DNA of 64,000 nucleotides from Victivallales bacterium (GTDB lineage: Bacteria > Verrucomicrobiota > Lentisphaeria > Oligosphaerales > Oligosphaeraceae). A program made the translations under genes and the position numbers. Under the pieces are notes generated by a model. The model searched no databases and had not been told where the DNA came from. It worked only from the letters and a program-made list of their open reading frames with translations. The DNA is taken from positions 1-64,000 of the forward strand of contig JAFZIJ010000196.1 in assembly GCA_017554445.1 (NCBI GenBank), read 5' to 3'. Position 1 is the first letter of the stretch, and every line of letters starts with the position of its first letter. Shown in pieces: positions 42,801-50,092 of the stretch.

Positions 42801-44323
42801 ACCCATAGACGGGTGTTTTCTTTGTCGTCCAATGAATAGGGGGTGGCGCCGATGGAGTGGCGGCGGCTACGGTAATATAATGGGAAGAGGAAAGAATACT
42901 TCTGGCTGTAGCCCGGATAGTCCGGAATCTTTAGATCCGCGTTCCCCCAACCTGCGAGAATCATGAAGGAACTTTGCCGTCCTTCCGCATTTTTGTTCTT
43001 CGCATAACGGCTGAGATAGGGGAACAGATAGAAGAAACGCTGGTCAACGAGCATTTTTTTGGTCATGCCGTCTTTCCAGGTCTTCTGCGTGTTATGATAG
43101 AGGAGCGGGAAGCCGGAGGTGCGTTTTTCATAATCGTCGAGATTGCCTTGGATACGGGTCGGCATGAAAATGTCTTTGGGCTGGTCGTCCGCGATTTCGA
43201 GTTCTTGTAGATCAAGGCTTCTGACTGGCTCCCTCTTATAAAAGGAATAATAAGGGAAATACCAGCGGTAGTCGTGTTCTGACGGAATCTGTTCGACATT
43301 TTTCAGATCATGCGGCGAGTCTGTAATTTCATATCCATAGGAGCGGAGATACAGGGGAAAATAGAAGTCGGCTTCCCTGTGAAGTATCTTGGTTCCAGAG
43401 ATTTGATCCAATTCTTCGAACGTTTCAGGAACATTGTCTGGTCTGACGACATGAAAACGAATGGAGGCGAAAGCTGGGAAGAGGAAGAAGATCTTGTTGC
43501 GGATAATATTGCCGTTGGCGTAATACAAATAGTTTTCTTTTTTATAGAACGACAGCGGAAAGAGGCCGACATCATTGACTTGTGCGAGGCCTTCTGGCGC
43601 AATCTTGTCACGATACCAGCGATAGAACAGCGTAATGAATGCGCGTTCACGGAGAGTATGCATGGTTTTCCCATATTTGCCTTCAGCAAGTTCTTCGTCT
43701 CGATTAACATAGAACAACGGGAAGAGAAGGTGAGAGTATCCGTTGAAATTTCGCTGCTGGCCCCATTTTGTCCATGCGATCGGTAGCAGAAAATGGTTGT
43801 GGTAGCCAGGCCCCCAGTAGTTGTGGTTGAGGAGGGCAATGTTCAAAACTTGCGTCTTGCCGTCATTACGCTTGTAGTACCAATAGAGCGGAAAGATTAC
43901 GTTGTGCTGTGAATAGCCTTTGACATTGCTCTGCCACATGATGGGGAATATCCAGTTGTTGTAGCCGAATTTCGGACTTGACTGGAAGCCGACAAAGGGC
44001 CAGAGAACATAGGTATGGTCAGAGAAGGTCCGTGGATATTTGTTCTGGAAGCTGAGAATCTGGTTGACTTTCTGTTCGGGCGTGACGGTCCGAGTGTAGA
44101 TCGGCCATAGAATGTGTTTTCTATAAGCTCCCTTGCTCGTGTATATCTTATAATAGTATAATGGCCAGAGTGGAACGGTTTTCGTCGGCCCATATGGCCC
44201 GAAAGGATGGGCAGGGTCTTCAAAAATAGAGCTTTGTTCAGCATGGAGCGACAGAGCCGCCACGGAAAGAATAACCAGAATAATGTAAAGGATGTTCTTT
44301 TTCACAGTGACACAAGGCAGCAT
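39800..44323 (-). CDS. 1507-residue exported protein with many FP-Y repeats, unknown family
   Basis: A giant exported protein with a signal peptide (about 1-30, ending SLHAE). Residues about 50-960 contain some nineteen copies of a short motif of the form hydrophobic-F-P-[LFY]-[YW] (such as LFPLYWYY, LFPLYYRS, FYFPLYLRS, VFPYYHTS, LLPFWYSK), spaced 25-60 residues. I read these as beta-strands, and the whole could be a large outer-membrane or surface structure. From about 960 to 1340 it is helical, then a C-terminal beta domain (VELNGQKVFGP, then ETVVLDIPEGDITLKFII in parts) resembles sugar-binding or PA14-like folds. It is the last gene of a unit with an anchored helical protein and an ABC permease. 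I chose the ATG at 44323; a GTG at 44332 is possible. The family is not recognised. Confidence 0.6.
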   Translation of the reverse strand: MLPCVTVKKNILYIILVILSVAALSLHAEQSSIFEDPAHPFGPYGPTKTVPLWPLYYYKIYTSKGAYRKHILWPIYTRTVTPEQKVNQILSFQNKYPRTFSDHTYVLWPFVGFQSSPKFGYNNWIFPIMWQSNVKGYSQHNVIFPLYWYYKRNDGKTQVLNIALLNHNYWGPGYHNHFLLPIAWTKWGQQRNFNGYSHLLFPLFYVNRDEELAEGKYGKTMHTLRERAFITLFYRWYRDKIAPEGLAQVNDVGLFPLSFYKKENYLYYANGNIIRNKIFFLFPAFASIRFHVVRPDNVPETFEELDQISGTKILHREADFYFPLYLRSYGYEITDSPHDLKNVEQIPSEHDYRWYFPYYSFYKREPVRSLDLQELEIADDQPKDIFMPTRIQGNLDDYEKRTSGFPLLYHNTQKTWKDGMTKKMLVDQRFFYLFPYLSRYAKNKNAEGRQSSFMILAGWGNADLKIPDYPGYSQKYSFLFPLYYRSRRHSIGATPYSLDDKENTRLWVFPYYHTSKRIGKSIGRMATLFPLAYMSDEEHAHRNWWFALLAGNFERQIPLQSKFDSEKYPVTIYEDEDPLDYTRKVSFLLPFWYSKYNLNSAFWMLFPFYGKSQSMPTDDTTTRATTIPLAIARFKTSEKEDGTVEKRDFAAAYLYYRSSDTTPGNNDAPQSSYWHAIPFYAKTVKPGHTRVTASLPPLSYDHNTVPVENGYISDSRAFASPHRWVPLFKNLHQQTSLPDNDPISLISNHWLFPFYSSRTSISFDNTTEPDDDNAPEANVADIPANNGNQDEDEPKQGDDNDQTEKQPIIKSYASKTTVGAGLIYYNNLADGIQKQFILSGIATTKNHDPLMFGTKSAFLGLFGKEKRSWKTKLRFSPFYSKTENEDMSSETNILFGMFGSKETKSYHISKIFFYPRITPKMEQNDLPEDEQLDIEKKVRQQHLEYARRYAEMNYPEHAAVEFLLADGEYDNDLKLLRMAADQFALLVPEKLEKLLKNVPSHLLARTPAFSPDTFITYYPEEVYAKAADLYHKILVTIETDGSEDSQTDKQANRQNFNSTSLALALLCYKYGKFNQCFEILKQRYEKTESKLDGLDLLHFYEDYAINHLKLSRTKPHHELTKVLRDKFPGDPILEFFHAKQELSPFKDAYLEDLGIPLLLDVLELNGENIQRAPEDRGQVLRMPPWPEPFNDVSPEGFPTLEQIMRATHHELAMCYQSKLKTVRPDVFGIIRLSSIYAPNSVYAKQIRKQQMSMTDEERRVQTAVLINNIMLHLSQGTKFEPFRKTLETTALYPCRRIQSMVLQALKKDYEIDLECNHYEPRKAQLAELNKILWQTSFDISFLRNWNATFVKGVPSDKGKGPLAVVADPNGFVDIDYAFDGIDNCTVEATTQFHNYFPQKLTLHLGFDHTLIVELNGQKVFGPSSQHIARRDQETVVLDIPEGDITLKFIISDDKLNYGFFARFTDEKGMPFFFNDLHQLNCNVCGDQIENWTQAITPQLKALEKNAQ

Positions 44324-44362
44324 CGGTGGCACCTCGTCTGCAGAGGATTACTTGAGATTGGA

Positions 44363-46045
44363 TTATTGGACTTGCGGCGTCTTGATTTCGCCTGCTTCCG
44401 GAATGAATTTTTCTCCGGTTTTTGGAAGCATACGTTCAAGATTGTCCGCAAGTTCAGGGGAAATACGTTCACGGATGGAACGTTTGGCCATGTCCAAAGA
44501 CGTCTTGCGCATCTGATCCCAAGGGGGCAATGCACGGCGTTTTTCCGTGCCTTCCACGAACTTGGCATATTTCGCATATAGCTTCTGTGCGACTTCCAGA
44601 TAGCCTTCGGCTTGCTCCTGGTTTTCGATGGCGAGCTGGTAGTAGGCGTTGATCAGATAACTTTGGACGGCTTTCTGGGCTTCGCTGTGAGAGGCGGATT
44701 CCATGTCCGACGCCAGCGATTTCAAGACGAAATCGTCCAGATCCGGAGCAAAACGCGATTTGGCGCCGACACCGTAGTGCGGATAAGTACGTCCCAGCTT
44801 GAGGTATTCCATTGCTTTCTTCTTTTCGCCGAAGAGGAACAGCGTGACGATGGCGTTTTCTAGGAAGTTGCCGTATGCGCCTTTGACCGTGTATTCGTTG
44901 AACCCTTCCATAGCTTCGTTGTAACAGGCATTTGCAGCATCCACGAGGCTGACGTTTGGCGTCATTTCAAGGAATTTAATATCCGAATACATATTGTCCG
45001 GATCGGCATTCTTAACATAGACGAGGCGTCCGCTTTCGAAGGCGGCCTGCAACGACTGGAAGATCATGCGGTCGCAGGACAACTTCTTGAAATAGCGTTC
45101 ATTGTCACGTTCCGTGGACCATTTGTCCTTACCGCGTTCCGCCCAGTAGATGGCGTGGGCTTCTGGCAAGCGCCAGTCGAGATTGCCGTATTTTTTGTTG
45201 ATGGTGACAAGCCATTGCGGCTCTAGGCGGTATTTGCGGATGATCCATCTGGAGCGCAGGCAGAGCTCCACTTGATCAGCGATGCCGATTTCTTCTAGTT
45301 CTTTTTTGAATTCTGGCGGATACAGAACGGCATGCGTGCGGAAAGAGTCCTCCAAATCATTGAACGTTGCGTAGGAGTATTTTGCGCAGGCTTTCTTCAA
45401 CGAATTGAAATCTTTGTCCCCGATGGCGGCGCGGAGCTTGGCTTCATTGGTGGGCGCCTTGTCGATAAGATCCCATTTGCCGTAGTAGCTACCGAAAAGG
45501 CGGATCATTTCCTTTGCGAATTCAGTCTTGTAGAAACGGTTGGCGTCATCAAGGTCCTGTCCCATCTTGTGCTGATAGATCCAACCGAGCTGGCGGAAGA
45601 GCTCCGGATCGCCAGGGTTGTATTCAAGTGCTTCATCACGAATGAGTTCGATACCTCTTTTAACCCAACGCCAGCGGTCTTCAAAGCCTGTGAAGGTCAC
45701 GGAGACGTTGTAGGCCATGTTCCATGCCAGGAAGGCGTGCGCGGTCGTGTAGCGCGGTTGCAATTTGACAAGCCAGTCAGCCAACTGGACCATTTCGAAA
45801 TAATTGCCTTCGTCCTGCATTTTGGACGAACGGAGCCAGAGATAGTCCGCGACAAGACCGCGGAAGCCGCCGAGGGCGACGGATGTGAACGCGACAGCCG
45901 GCGGCGCGTTTTCAAGCGGGTCCGTATCCGTAAGCTTCTCCGTATAACGGATAGCGTTCATTTTCCCCTGTACAAAGGACAAGGCGGCGCCGATCAAAAT
46001 GATCGCGACCACAAGAGTAAGGAATGATTTGATTTTCGTATTCAT
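44363..46045 (-). CDS. membrane-anchored helical (TPR-like) protein
   Basis: A 560-residue protein with an N-terminal signal anchor (about 5-28) and a helix-rich body. FRGLVADYLWLRSSKMQDEG is followed by YFEMVQLADWLVKLQPRYTT, AFLAWNMAYNVS and further repeats, with ALEYNPGDPELFRQLGWIYQ like a tetratricopeptide. It resembles proteins found beside ABC-2 permeases in other PVC and delta-proteobacterial genomes (from memory). Its ATG overlaps the permease stop by four bases (ATGA), so the two are translationally coupled, and the giant gene follows 39 bp later. It could link the transporter to periplasmic partners. Confidence 0.65.
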   Translation of the reverse strand: MNTKIKSFLTLVVAIILIGAALSFVQGKMNAIRYTEKLTDTDPLENAPPAVAFTSVALGGFRGLVADYLWLRSSKMQDEGNYFEMVQLADWLVKLQPRYTTAHAFLAWNMAYNVSVTFTGFEDRWRWVKRGIELIRDEALEYNPGDPELFRQLGWIYQHKMGQDLDDANRFYKTEFAKEMIRLFGSYYGKWDLIDKAPTNEAKLRAAIGDKDFNSLKKACAKYSYATFNDLEDSFRTHAVLYPPEFKKELEEIGIADQVELCLRSRWIIRKYRLEPQWLVTINKKYGNLDWRLPEAHAIYWAERGKDKWSTERDNERYFKKLSCDRMIFQSLQAAFESGRLVYVKNADPDNMYSDIKFLEMTPNVSLVDAANACYNEAMEGFNEYTVKGAYGNFLENAIVTLFLFGEKKKAMEYLKLGRTYPHYGVGAKSRFAPDLDDFVLKSLASDMESASHSEAQKAVQSYLINAYYQLAIENQEQAEGYLEVAQKLYAKYAKFVEGTEKRRALPPWDQMRKTSLDMAKRSIRERISPELADNLERMLPKTGEKFIPEAGEIKTPQVQ

Positions 46046-47541
46046 TTTCTGATCACCGCTCCGAGTTCGCGTCTGTTGAGGATCCAAATGCCGAGACCGA
46101 TGATGATGGCCCAGCGTAGCACCAGAATGGCGAGGCTGGACATGAAGATGACCGGCTTGGATTCGAAGACGGAGGACATTGTTTTGAAGACTTTGCGGAT
46201 ACGCTTGTTATAGACGAGACGCCCCTGCGCGAGATCCGTCGTTGCGTCAAAGTCATCGACGGATACGACCGTGTAGGAGACGCCTTTGGCCATGATATGG
46301 AGGGAATGCTCCCAAAGATTCTTATATTTATAGGAACCGTCTTCATTTTGGAGCGGCGCATCCAATGCGGCCTGTACGGAAAGGCCGATGAGCAAATAGG
46401 TTACGGCGACGAATGCGGCAACCGGCGTCGAGAAGGCGGCGGAAACCGTGCAACCCAGAGCTGTTAAGAAAGCGATTTGTAGCAACGCTTGAAAAATGGC
46501 GCGGCAGTAGTTGACGATAAAACCAGTCTCCGCTACAAGGAAGATCGGACCATCGTTTGGCTGGATGACGTTGACAGGAGGATCGACGGGGGCACCGGGT
46601 TCCTTCGGCGGGTTGAGATAGCGGAGCGTGATCGTATTGTTGTCATTCTTGTCAATATAGCTTGCTGCGACAGGAAGCTCCTGGAAGGTGCCGCCTTTGC
46701 CTGTGGGAATCTTCAAACCGAGGGATTTGCCTTCCTTGTCCTTTTCTTCAAAGTAAAGCGGTGCAAAGGGATCGGCGACATTGGCGGGGGCTTCGGGATC
46801 CTTCAACAGCCAGATGTAGCTGAGTAGCGTCTGGTTGGTGGTGGAGGTGGATCCGGAGAAGACGCGGAAGTTGAGGAAAAGCGTATCTGATTTGGTACGG
46901 ACGTTTTTGAACGTCCACTGCTTGGCGAAGCCGGGCTTGATTTCGCCGCTCTGCTGCTTGACTTGGTAGTAGAGCATGTCTTTTGTCGATTTGACGTCAT
47001 GCCCTTCCTTCAGTTCGCCGGCCGCTATACGGCGCTGGTACTCCTTTTCGACCATTTCCTTGTACGGCTCAGGCTCCGGCAAGTATGCACGGCGGCCAAC
47101 GCGGACTTCTTTGTCCAGCTTTGTGATTTCCGCTTCTGTGAAATGGCCGATACCGACGCGGAACTGGATGAGAAGCAAGATGACGATGGCCGAAACGATA
47201 AGTATGGCGGCATGCATGGCGAAGATGCCGACCCATTTGCCGCACCACAGTACCCAGCGCGGGCAGGGTTTTGCGACGACCAGATGGATGCTGTATTTTT
47301 CAATTTCGGAGGAAAGCTGCGAACAGGCCAGCCAAAGCGTTGTCATGGACACAAGCGCGACAACGATGCCCAACGAATAAGTGATGGATATTTGGACGAG
47401 ACTGACGGCTGTTCCGTCTCCTGATACGGTTAGAGGGAGAAGGAAGACGGCGAGGAGGATCAAGACCGAGAGGACATGGAAGACCTTGGAACGGATGGCC
47501 GAACGCATGGTCTGCATGACGATGGCGAGAAATGGTTTCAT
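46042..47541 (-). CDS. ABC-2 type permease with large extracytoplasmic insert
   Basis: A 499-residue membrane protein with about six hydrophobic segments: AVFLLPLTVSGDG, SLGIVVALVSMTTLWLACSQ, ILIVSAIVILLLIQF, ALLQIAFLTALGCTVSA, VAAFVAVTYLLIGLSV and IIGLGIWILNR. A soluble insert of about 190 residues lies between the third and fourth segments. This is the ABC-2 permease pattern. The partner ATPase gene is not beside it. I chose the ATG at 47541 over the frame that opens at 47658, whose extra residues are unlike the family, and a promoter and a terminator of the upstream gene fall in that stretch. It is first in a three-gene unit. Confidence 0.75.
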   Translation of the reverse strand: MKPFLAIVMQTMRSAIRSKVFHVLSVLILLAVFLLPLTVSGDGTAVSLVQISITYSLGIVVALVSMTTLWLACSQLSSEIEKYSIHLVVAKPCPRWVLWCGKWVGIFAMHAAILIVSAIVILLLIQFRVGIGHFTEAEITKLDKEVRVGRRAYLPEPEPYKEMVEKEYQRRIAAGELKEGHDVKSTKDMLYYQVKQQSGEIKPGFAKQWTFKNVRTKSDTLFLNFRVFSGSTSTTNQTLLSYIWLLKDPEAPANVADPFAPLYFEEKDKEGKSLGLKIPTGKGGTFQELPVAASYIDKNDNNTITLRYLNPPKEPGAPVDPPVNVIQPNDGPIFLVAETGFIVNYCRAIFQALLQIAFLTALGCTVSAAFSTPVAAFVAVTYLLIGLSVQAALDAPLQNEDGSYKYKNLWEHSLHIMAKGVSYTVVSVDDFDATTDLAQGRLVYNKRIRKVFKTMSSVFESKPVIFMSSLAILVLRWAIIIGLGIWILNRRELGAVIRK

Positions 47542-47598
47542 GTTGTTGTATTTCCAGATTGGTGTATTTTCAGTGAAAAGGCCAAAGGCTATACTAAT

Positions 47599-47627
47599 AT
47601 TATAATAGCACATTAGCAGAAATGCAA
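47599..47627 (-). promoter_or_regulatory. promoter of the ABC permease unit
   Basis: On the minus strand, TTGCAT (47627-47622) and a perfect TATAAT (47604-47599) with a 17-bp spacer, 58 bp before the permease start. The -35 box is weak. Confidence 0.5.
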
Positions 47628-47629
47628 TT

Positions 47630-47678
47630 CTGTAATAAAAAATAATGCTCTTCTGCAATGGAAAACACAGAAGAGCAT
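47630..47678 (-). terminator. terminator of the DJ-1 gene
   Basis: A perfect 11-bp stem (ATGCTCTTCTG with CAGAAGAGCAT, 47645-47678) with a 12-base loop is followed on the minus strand by a T-rich run (ATTATTTTTTATT), 29 bp after the DJ-1 stop codon. Confidence 0.85.
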
Positions 47679-47706
47679 GTAATTTGGAAGGTTGTCCGAC
47701 GGTTGT

Positions 47707-48264
47707 TTATTTGGCGAGCATACCGTCTTTGAGCTTTGACGCAACATCGCCCATGCCGAGCTGGCGGAGGATTTCATAGGCGAATTCCAACGATGCTCCT
47801 GGCCCGCAGGCGGTGATGACTTTGCCATCGACTTGGACACGGCTACCGGTGTAGTTCACTGGATTGATTTGCTTTTCAAAAGACGGATAGCACGTGTATT
47901 TGCGGCCGTTCAGCAAGCCTGCTGCGTTCAGGACGATTGGCGCGGCGCAAATGGCGGCGGCATAGTTGCCGGTGTCGAAGACGGCGGCGATGAGTTTCGT
48001 GACGACTGGATCGTCCCGCAGATTGGTCGCTCCAGGCAGTCCGCCCGGGCAGATGGTCAAAATCAAATCCGACGCATTCAAATCTTTGGCGAAAACATCC
48101 GCTGTGACGGGAATGTTATGGGCCCCAACGACTTGCAATGTCTTGGCGCCGCCTGCGGCGGCGGTGACGACATCCAGACCCGCGCGGCGGAGGACGTCAA
48201 CGGTCGCCAATGCTTCGACTTCTTCGAATCCGTTGGCCAGAAAAACGGCGATCTTCTTGCTCAT
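47707..48264 (-). CDS. DJ-1/PfpI family protein
   Basis: A 185-residue protein of the DJ-1/ThiJ/PfpI superfamily, DJ-1 subgroup. The conserved glutamate is in ANGFEEVEA (residue 14 or 15), and the nucleophile cysteine lies in AAICAAPIVL at the elbow. The end GPGASLEFAYEILRQLG is typical. Members serve as chaperones or glyoxalase-like and deglycase-like enzymes against reactive aldehydes; which applies here is not visible. AAAGGAG precedes the ATG. It has its own terminator, so it is transcribed independently of the ABC unit. Confidence 0.92.
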   Translation of the reverse strand: MSKKIAVFLANGFEEVEALATVDVLRRAGLDVVTAAAGGAKTLQVVGAHNIPVTADVFAKDLNASDLILTICPGGLPGATNLRDDPVVTKLIAAVFDTGNYAAAICAAPIVLNAAGLLNGRKYTCYPSFEKQINPVNYTGSRVQVDGKVITACGPGASLEFAYEILRQLGMGDVASKLKDGMLAK

Positions 48265-48410
48265 GCTGTTGATTCTCCTTTGATTGTGATTTTATATGAT
48301 TCTCTATGATTCTTTATGTAAATGTATGACTTTCAATGACTAATCTTGCAGAGTAGCAGAAATGGTGTATGGTAGTCGATAGGATGTCAACGAATACGGA
48401 GATTATGTTT

Positions 48411-49073
48411 ATGGATACGAAGATGAATCGACAACAGGAATGGTATCTGCTGGGCACGCTGGTGGCGGTGTTTGGAGGTCGCTTCAGCGGACGGATCGGC
48501 GATTATGCGCATAGTGCGCGTTTTCAATTGAAAACTGCCGCCGAACTGGCGGACGATGAGACGGAGCGGAAGCGACGTCTCATCGGTCAGGCGGACAGTT
48601 TGCTGTCGCGAATGATGAATGAAACGGAGCTGTTGCTAATGGCCTGCGGAGGCGCCGTTTGGTCGGAGGAGGATGAGCTGTATCTTGAGATAATGGCTCA
48701 ACGGATGGAACCGTTTGAAGACGGCGCGGATGGCGTGGCGGTTTTCAGCCACGCCGTTTTGAAAGAGCGTGAACGGTTTGGACGATGGCTTTTGTCGGAA
48801 GACATGTCCATGGCGCTAAATGGTTTATTGGTTCTGACGGGACGCCTTCGGCGTCTTCTACGCCATGAGCGGAAACGGCTTGCGGAAGAGGAAGGCGAGG
48901 CGAAACACCGCGCCTTGTTTCCAGAGGCCGCCGAATCGCCGAAATGCCCCGTCTGTGGTTCACCGATGCGTCTGCGGACGGCGAAGACCGGAACGAATGC
49001 GGGTTGCCGTTTTTGGGGCTGCACGCAGTATCCGGCCTGCCGCGGCGTCCGCGAAATTATTGACGGAATGTAA
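48411..49073 (+). CDS. helical protein with C-terminal topoisomerase-type zinc ribbon
   Basis: A 220-residue protein. Residues 1-165 are helical (NRQQEWYLLGTLVAVFGGRF, then LADDETERKRRLIGQADSL). The C-terminal 40 residues are a topoisomerase-type zinc ribbon with four cysteines: CPVCGSPM, then a later GCTQYPACRG. It may be the four-helix bundle suffix family known next to the 23S rRNA intervening-sequence type (from memory, unsure). Zinc ribbons of this type bind DNA or RNA. I chose ATG 48411, which has GGAG nine bases upstream. The frame opens at 48369. The stop is the start of a 14-nt repeat word and hairpin. Confidence 0.6.
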   Translation: MDTKMNRQQEWYLLGTLVAVFGGRFSGRIGDYAHSARFQLKTAAELADDETERKRRLIGQADSLLSRMMNETELLLMACGGAVWSEEDELYLEIMAQRMEPFEDGADGVAVFSHAVLKERERFGRWLLSEDMSMALNGLLVLTGRLRRLLRHERKRLAEEEGEAKHRALFPEAAESPKCPVCGSPMRLRTAKTGTNAGCRFWGCTQYPACRGVREIIDGM

Positions 49074-49094
49074 CGACGGCGTCCGCGCCGTCGT
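49073..49094 (+). repeat. perfect hairpin with the 14-nt stop-codon word
   Basis: ACGACGGCG and CGCCGTCGT around TCCG, beginning at the last base of the TAA stop (49071-49073). TAACGACGGCGTCC spans 49071-49084. No T-run follows. Confidence 0.85.
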
Positions 49095-49146
49095 AGGGAA
49101 ATACGCCCTTAGTTTAGAATACCCAAGCTTCCTCCATGGTTGCGGG

Positions 49147-49971
49147 TTATTTGTTCTTCGCTCTGATAGAATAGAAGTGATAGACAAGAAGGTCTTCCGG
49201 CATGTCTGTGCCGTGCGAGCCGCGGCCAGGAGATGATTCGTGGGCGCCGTGATCGGGGCACCAGACGAGCAGGCGGTTGTAGCCACCCCAGTATTCGTCA
49301 ATCCATGCGGAGAACTGTTGGAAAGCGGCGATGTTGCGGTCCAACGCGCCGATGGCTTCGTCCGCAAACGGGCCCGTGGCGTGCATGATGTGGTCGTAGT
49401 CCGTCGCGTAGTTGAGCACGACGTCGAAGGCGGGATCCTGCATGAGAAAATGTGAGAATTTCACGGCTTCCGCGTCCGACCGCGTGGAGCAGTAGGTGAC
49501 GGGGCGCTTGCGGAAGATAAGATCGATACTGCACTGGTTTACAGCGCAGATACCGGTCTTTTTCTTCGCTTCCGGGAAGGTGTTGAAAATGGTTTCGACG
49601 GTCAGAATGGGGCGTTCGTATTTCTGGATGCCGTGGATGGCGGGCGTGGCACCCGTGTACATGGAGGCGAAGCAGACAGGCGTGACAGACGGCATGACGA
49701 CTTTCGTCGGAACGCGCAATGGCGCAACGGCTTCGACTTTCGCAAGTTTCTCCGGATAACGTTCCCACAGATGGATGCCGCAGGCATCCGGAGCGAAAAT
49801 CAGCATTTTTTCAACTTTTTCGCCGTTCAGTTTCTTTTCCGCTTCGGCGATGACGGCGTCCAACGGCGTGTCTTCGCATTGGGCGGGAATGCGCGCTCCG
49901 ATGAGCGTGCAGACGGTGGGCGTGAAAGCCGTGACACAACGGAAATCTTCTAATTTCTCCGGAAAGTTCAT
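49147..49971 (-). CDS. alkaline phosphatase superfamily protein (nucleotide pyrophosphatase-like)
   Basis: A 274-residue protein of the alkaline-phosphatase superfamily. The core has MPSVTPVCFASMYTGATPAIHGI (nucleophile Thr or Ser and the TGxxPxxHGI signature), then NYATDYDHIMHATGP and WCPDHGAHESSPGRGSHGT with metal-binding His and Asp. It has no signal peptide and is short for the superfamily, so it may be a compact phosphodiesterase or phosphoglycerate-mutase-like enzyme. I chose ATG 49971, which has CAAGGAG upstream. It lies 113 bp after the GH4 gene on the same strand; two adjacent perfect hairpins lie between. Confidence 0.78.
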   Translation of the reverse strand: MNFPEKLEDFRCVTAFTPTVCTLIGARIPAQCEDTPLDAVIAEAEKKLNGEKVEKMLIFAPDACGIHLWERYPEKLAKVEAVAPLRVPTKVVMPSVTPVCFASMYTGATPAIHGIQKYERPILTVETIFNTFPEAKKKTGICAVNQCSIDLIFRKRPVTYCSTRSDAEAVKFSHFLMQDPAFDVVLNYATDYDHIMHATGPFADEAIGALDRNIAAFQQFSAWIDEYWGGYNRLLVWCPDHGAHESSPGRGSHGTDMPEDLLVYHFYSIRAKNK

Positions 49972-49995
49972 AAATTCTCCTTGATGGTTTTGGAG

Positions 49996-50035
49996 GGTCA
50001 CGCTCCCGCGTGACCGGACGCGCAGGAGCGCGTCC
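49996..50035. repeat. two back-to-back perfect hairpins
   Basis: GGTCACGC-TCCC-GCGTGACC (49996-50015) is directly followed by GGACGCGC-AGGA-GCGCGTCC (50016-50035). A 26-nt word spanning 50019-50044 recurs at 19174-19199 with 24 of 26 bases identical, and there it abuts the stop codon of the metallophosphoesterase gene. Confidence 0.85.
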
Positions 50036-50050
50036 CTCCCGTATTGCTTA

Positions 50051-50092
50051 TAATTGTAAATTATTAATTGTTAATTGTTAATTGTTAATTAT
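50051..50092. repeat. 7-bp tandem array (TTAATTG) containing the GH4 stop codon
   Basis: About six copies, some degenerate, of TTAATTG. The TAA stop of the GH4 gene (50085-50087, minus strand) lies within it. Confidence 0.8.
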
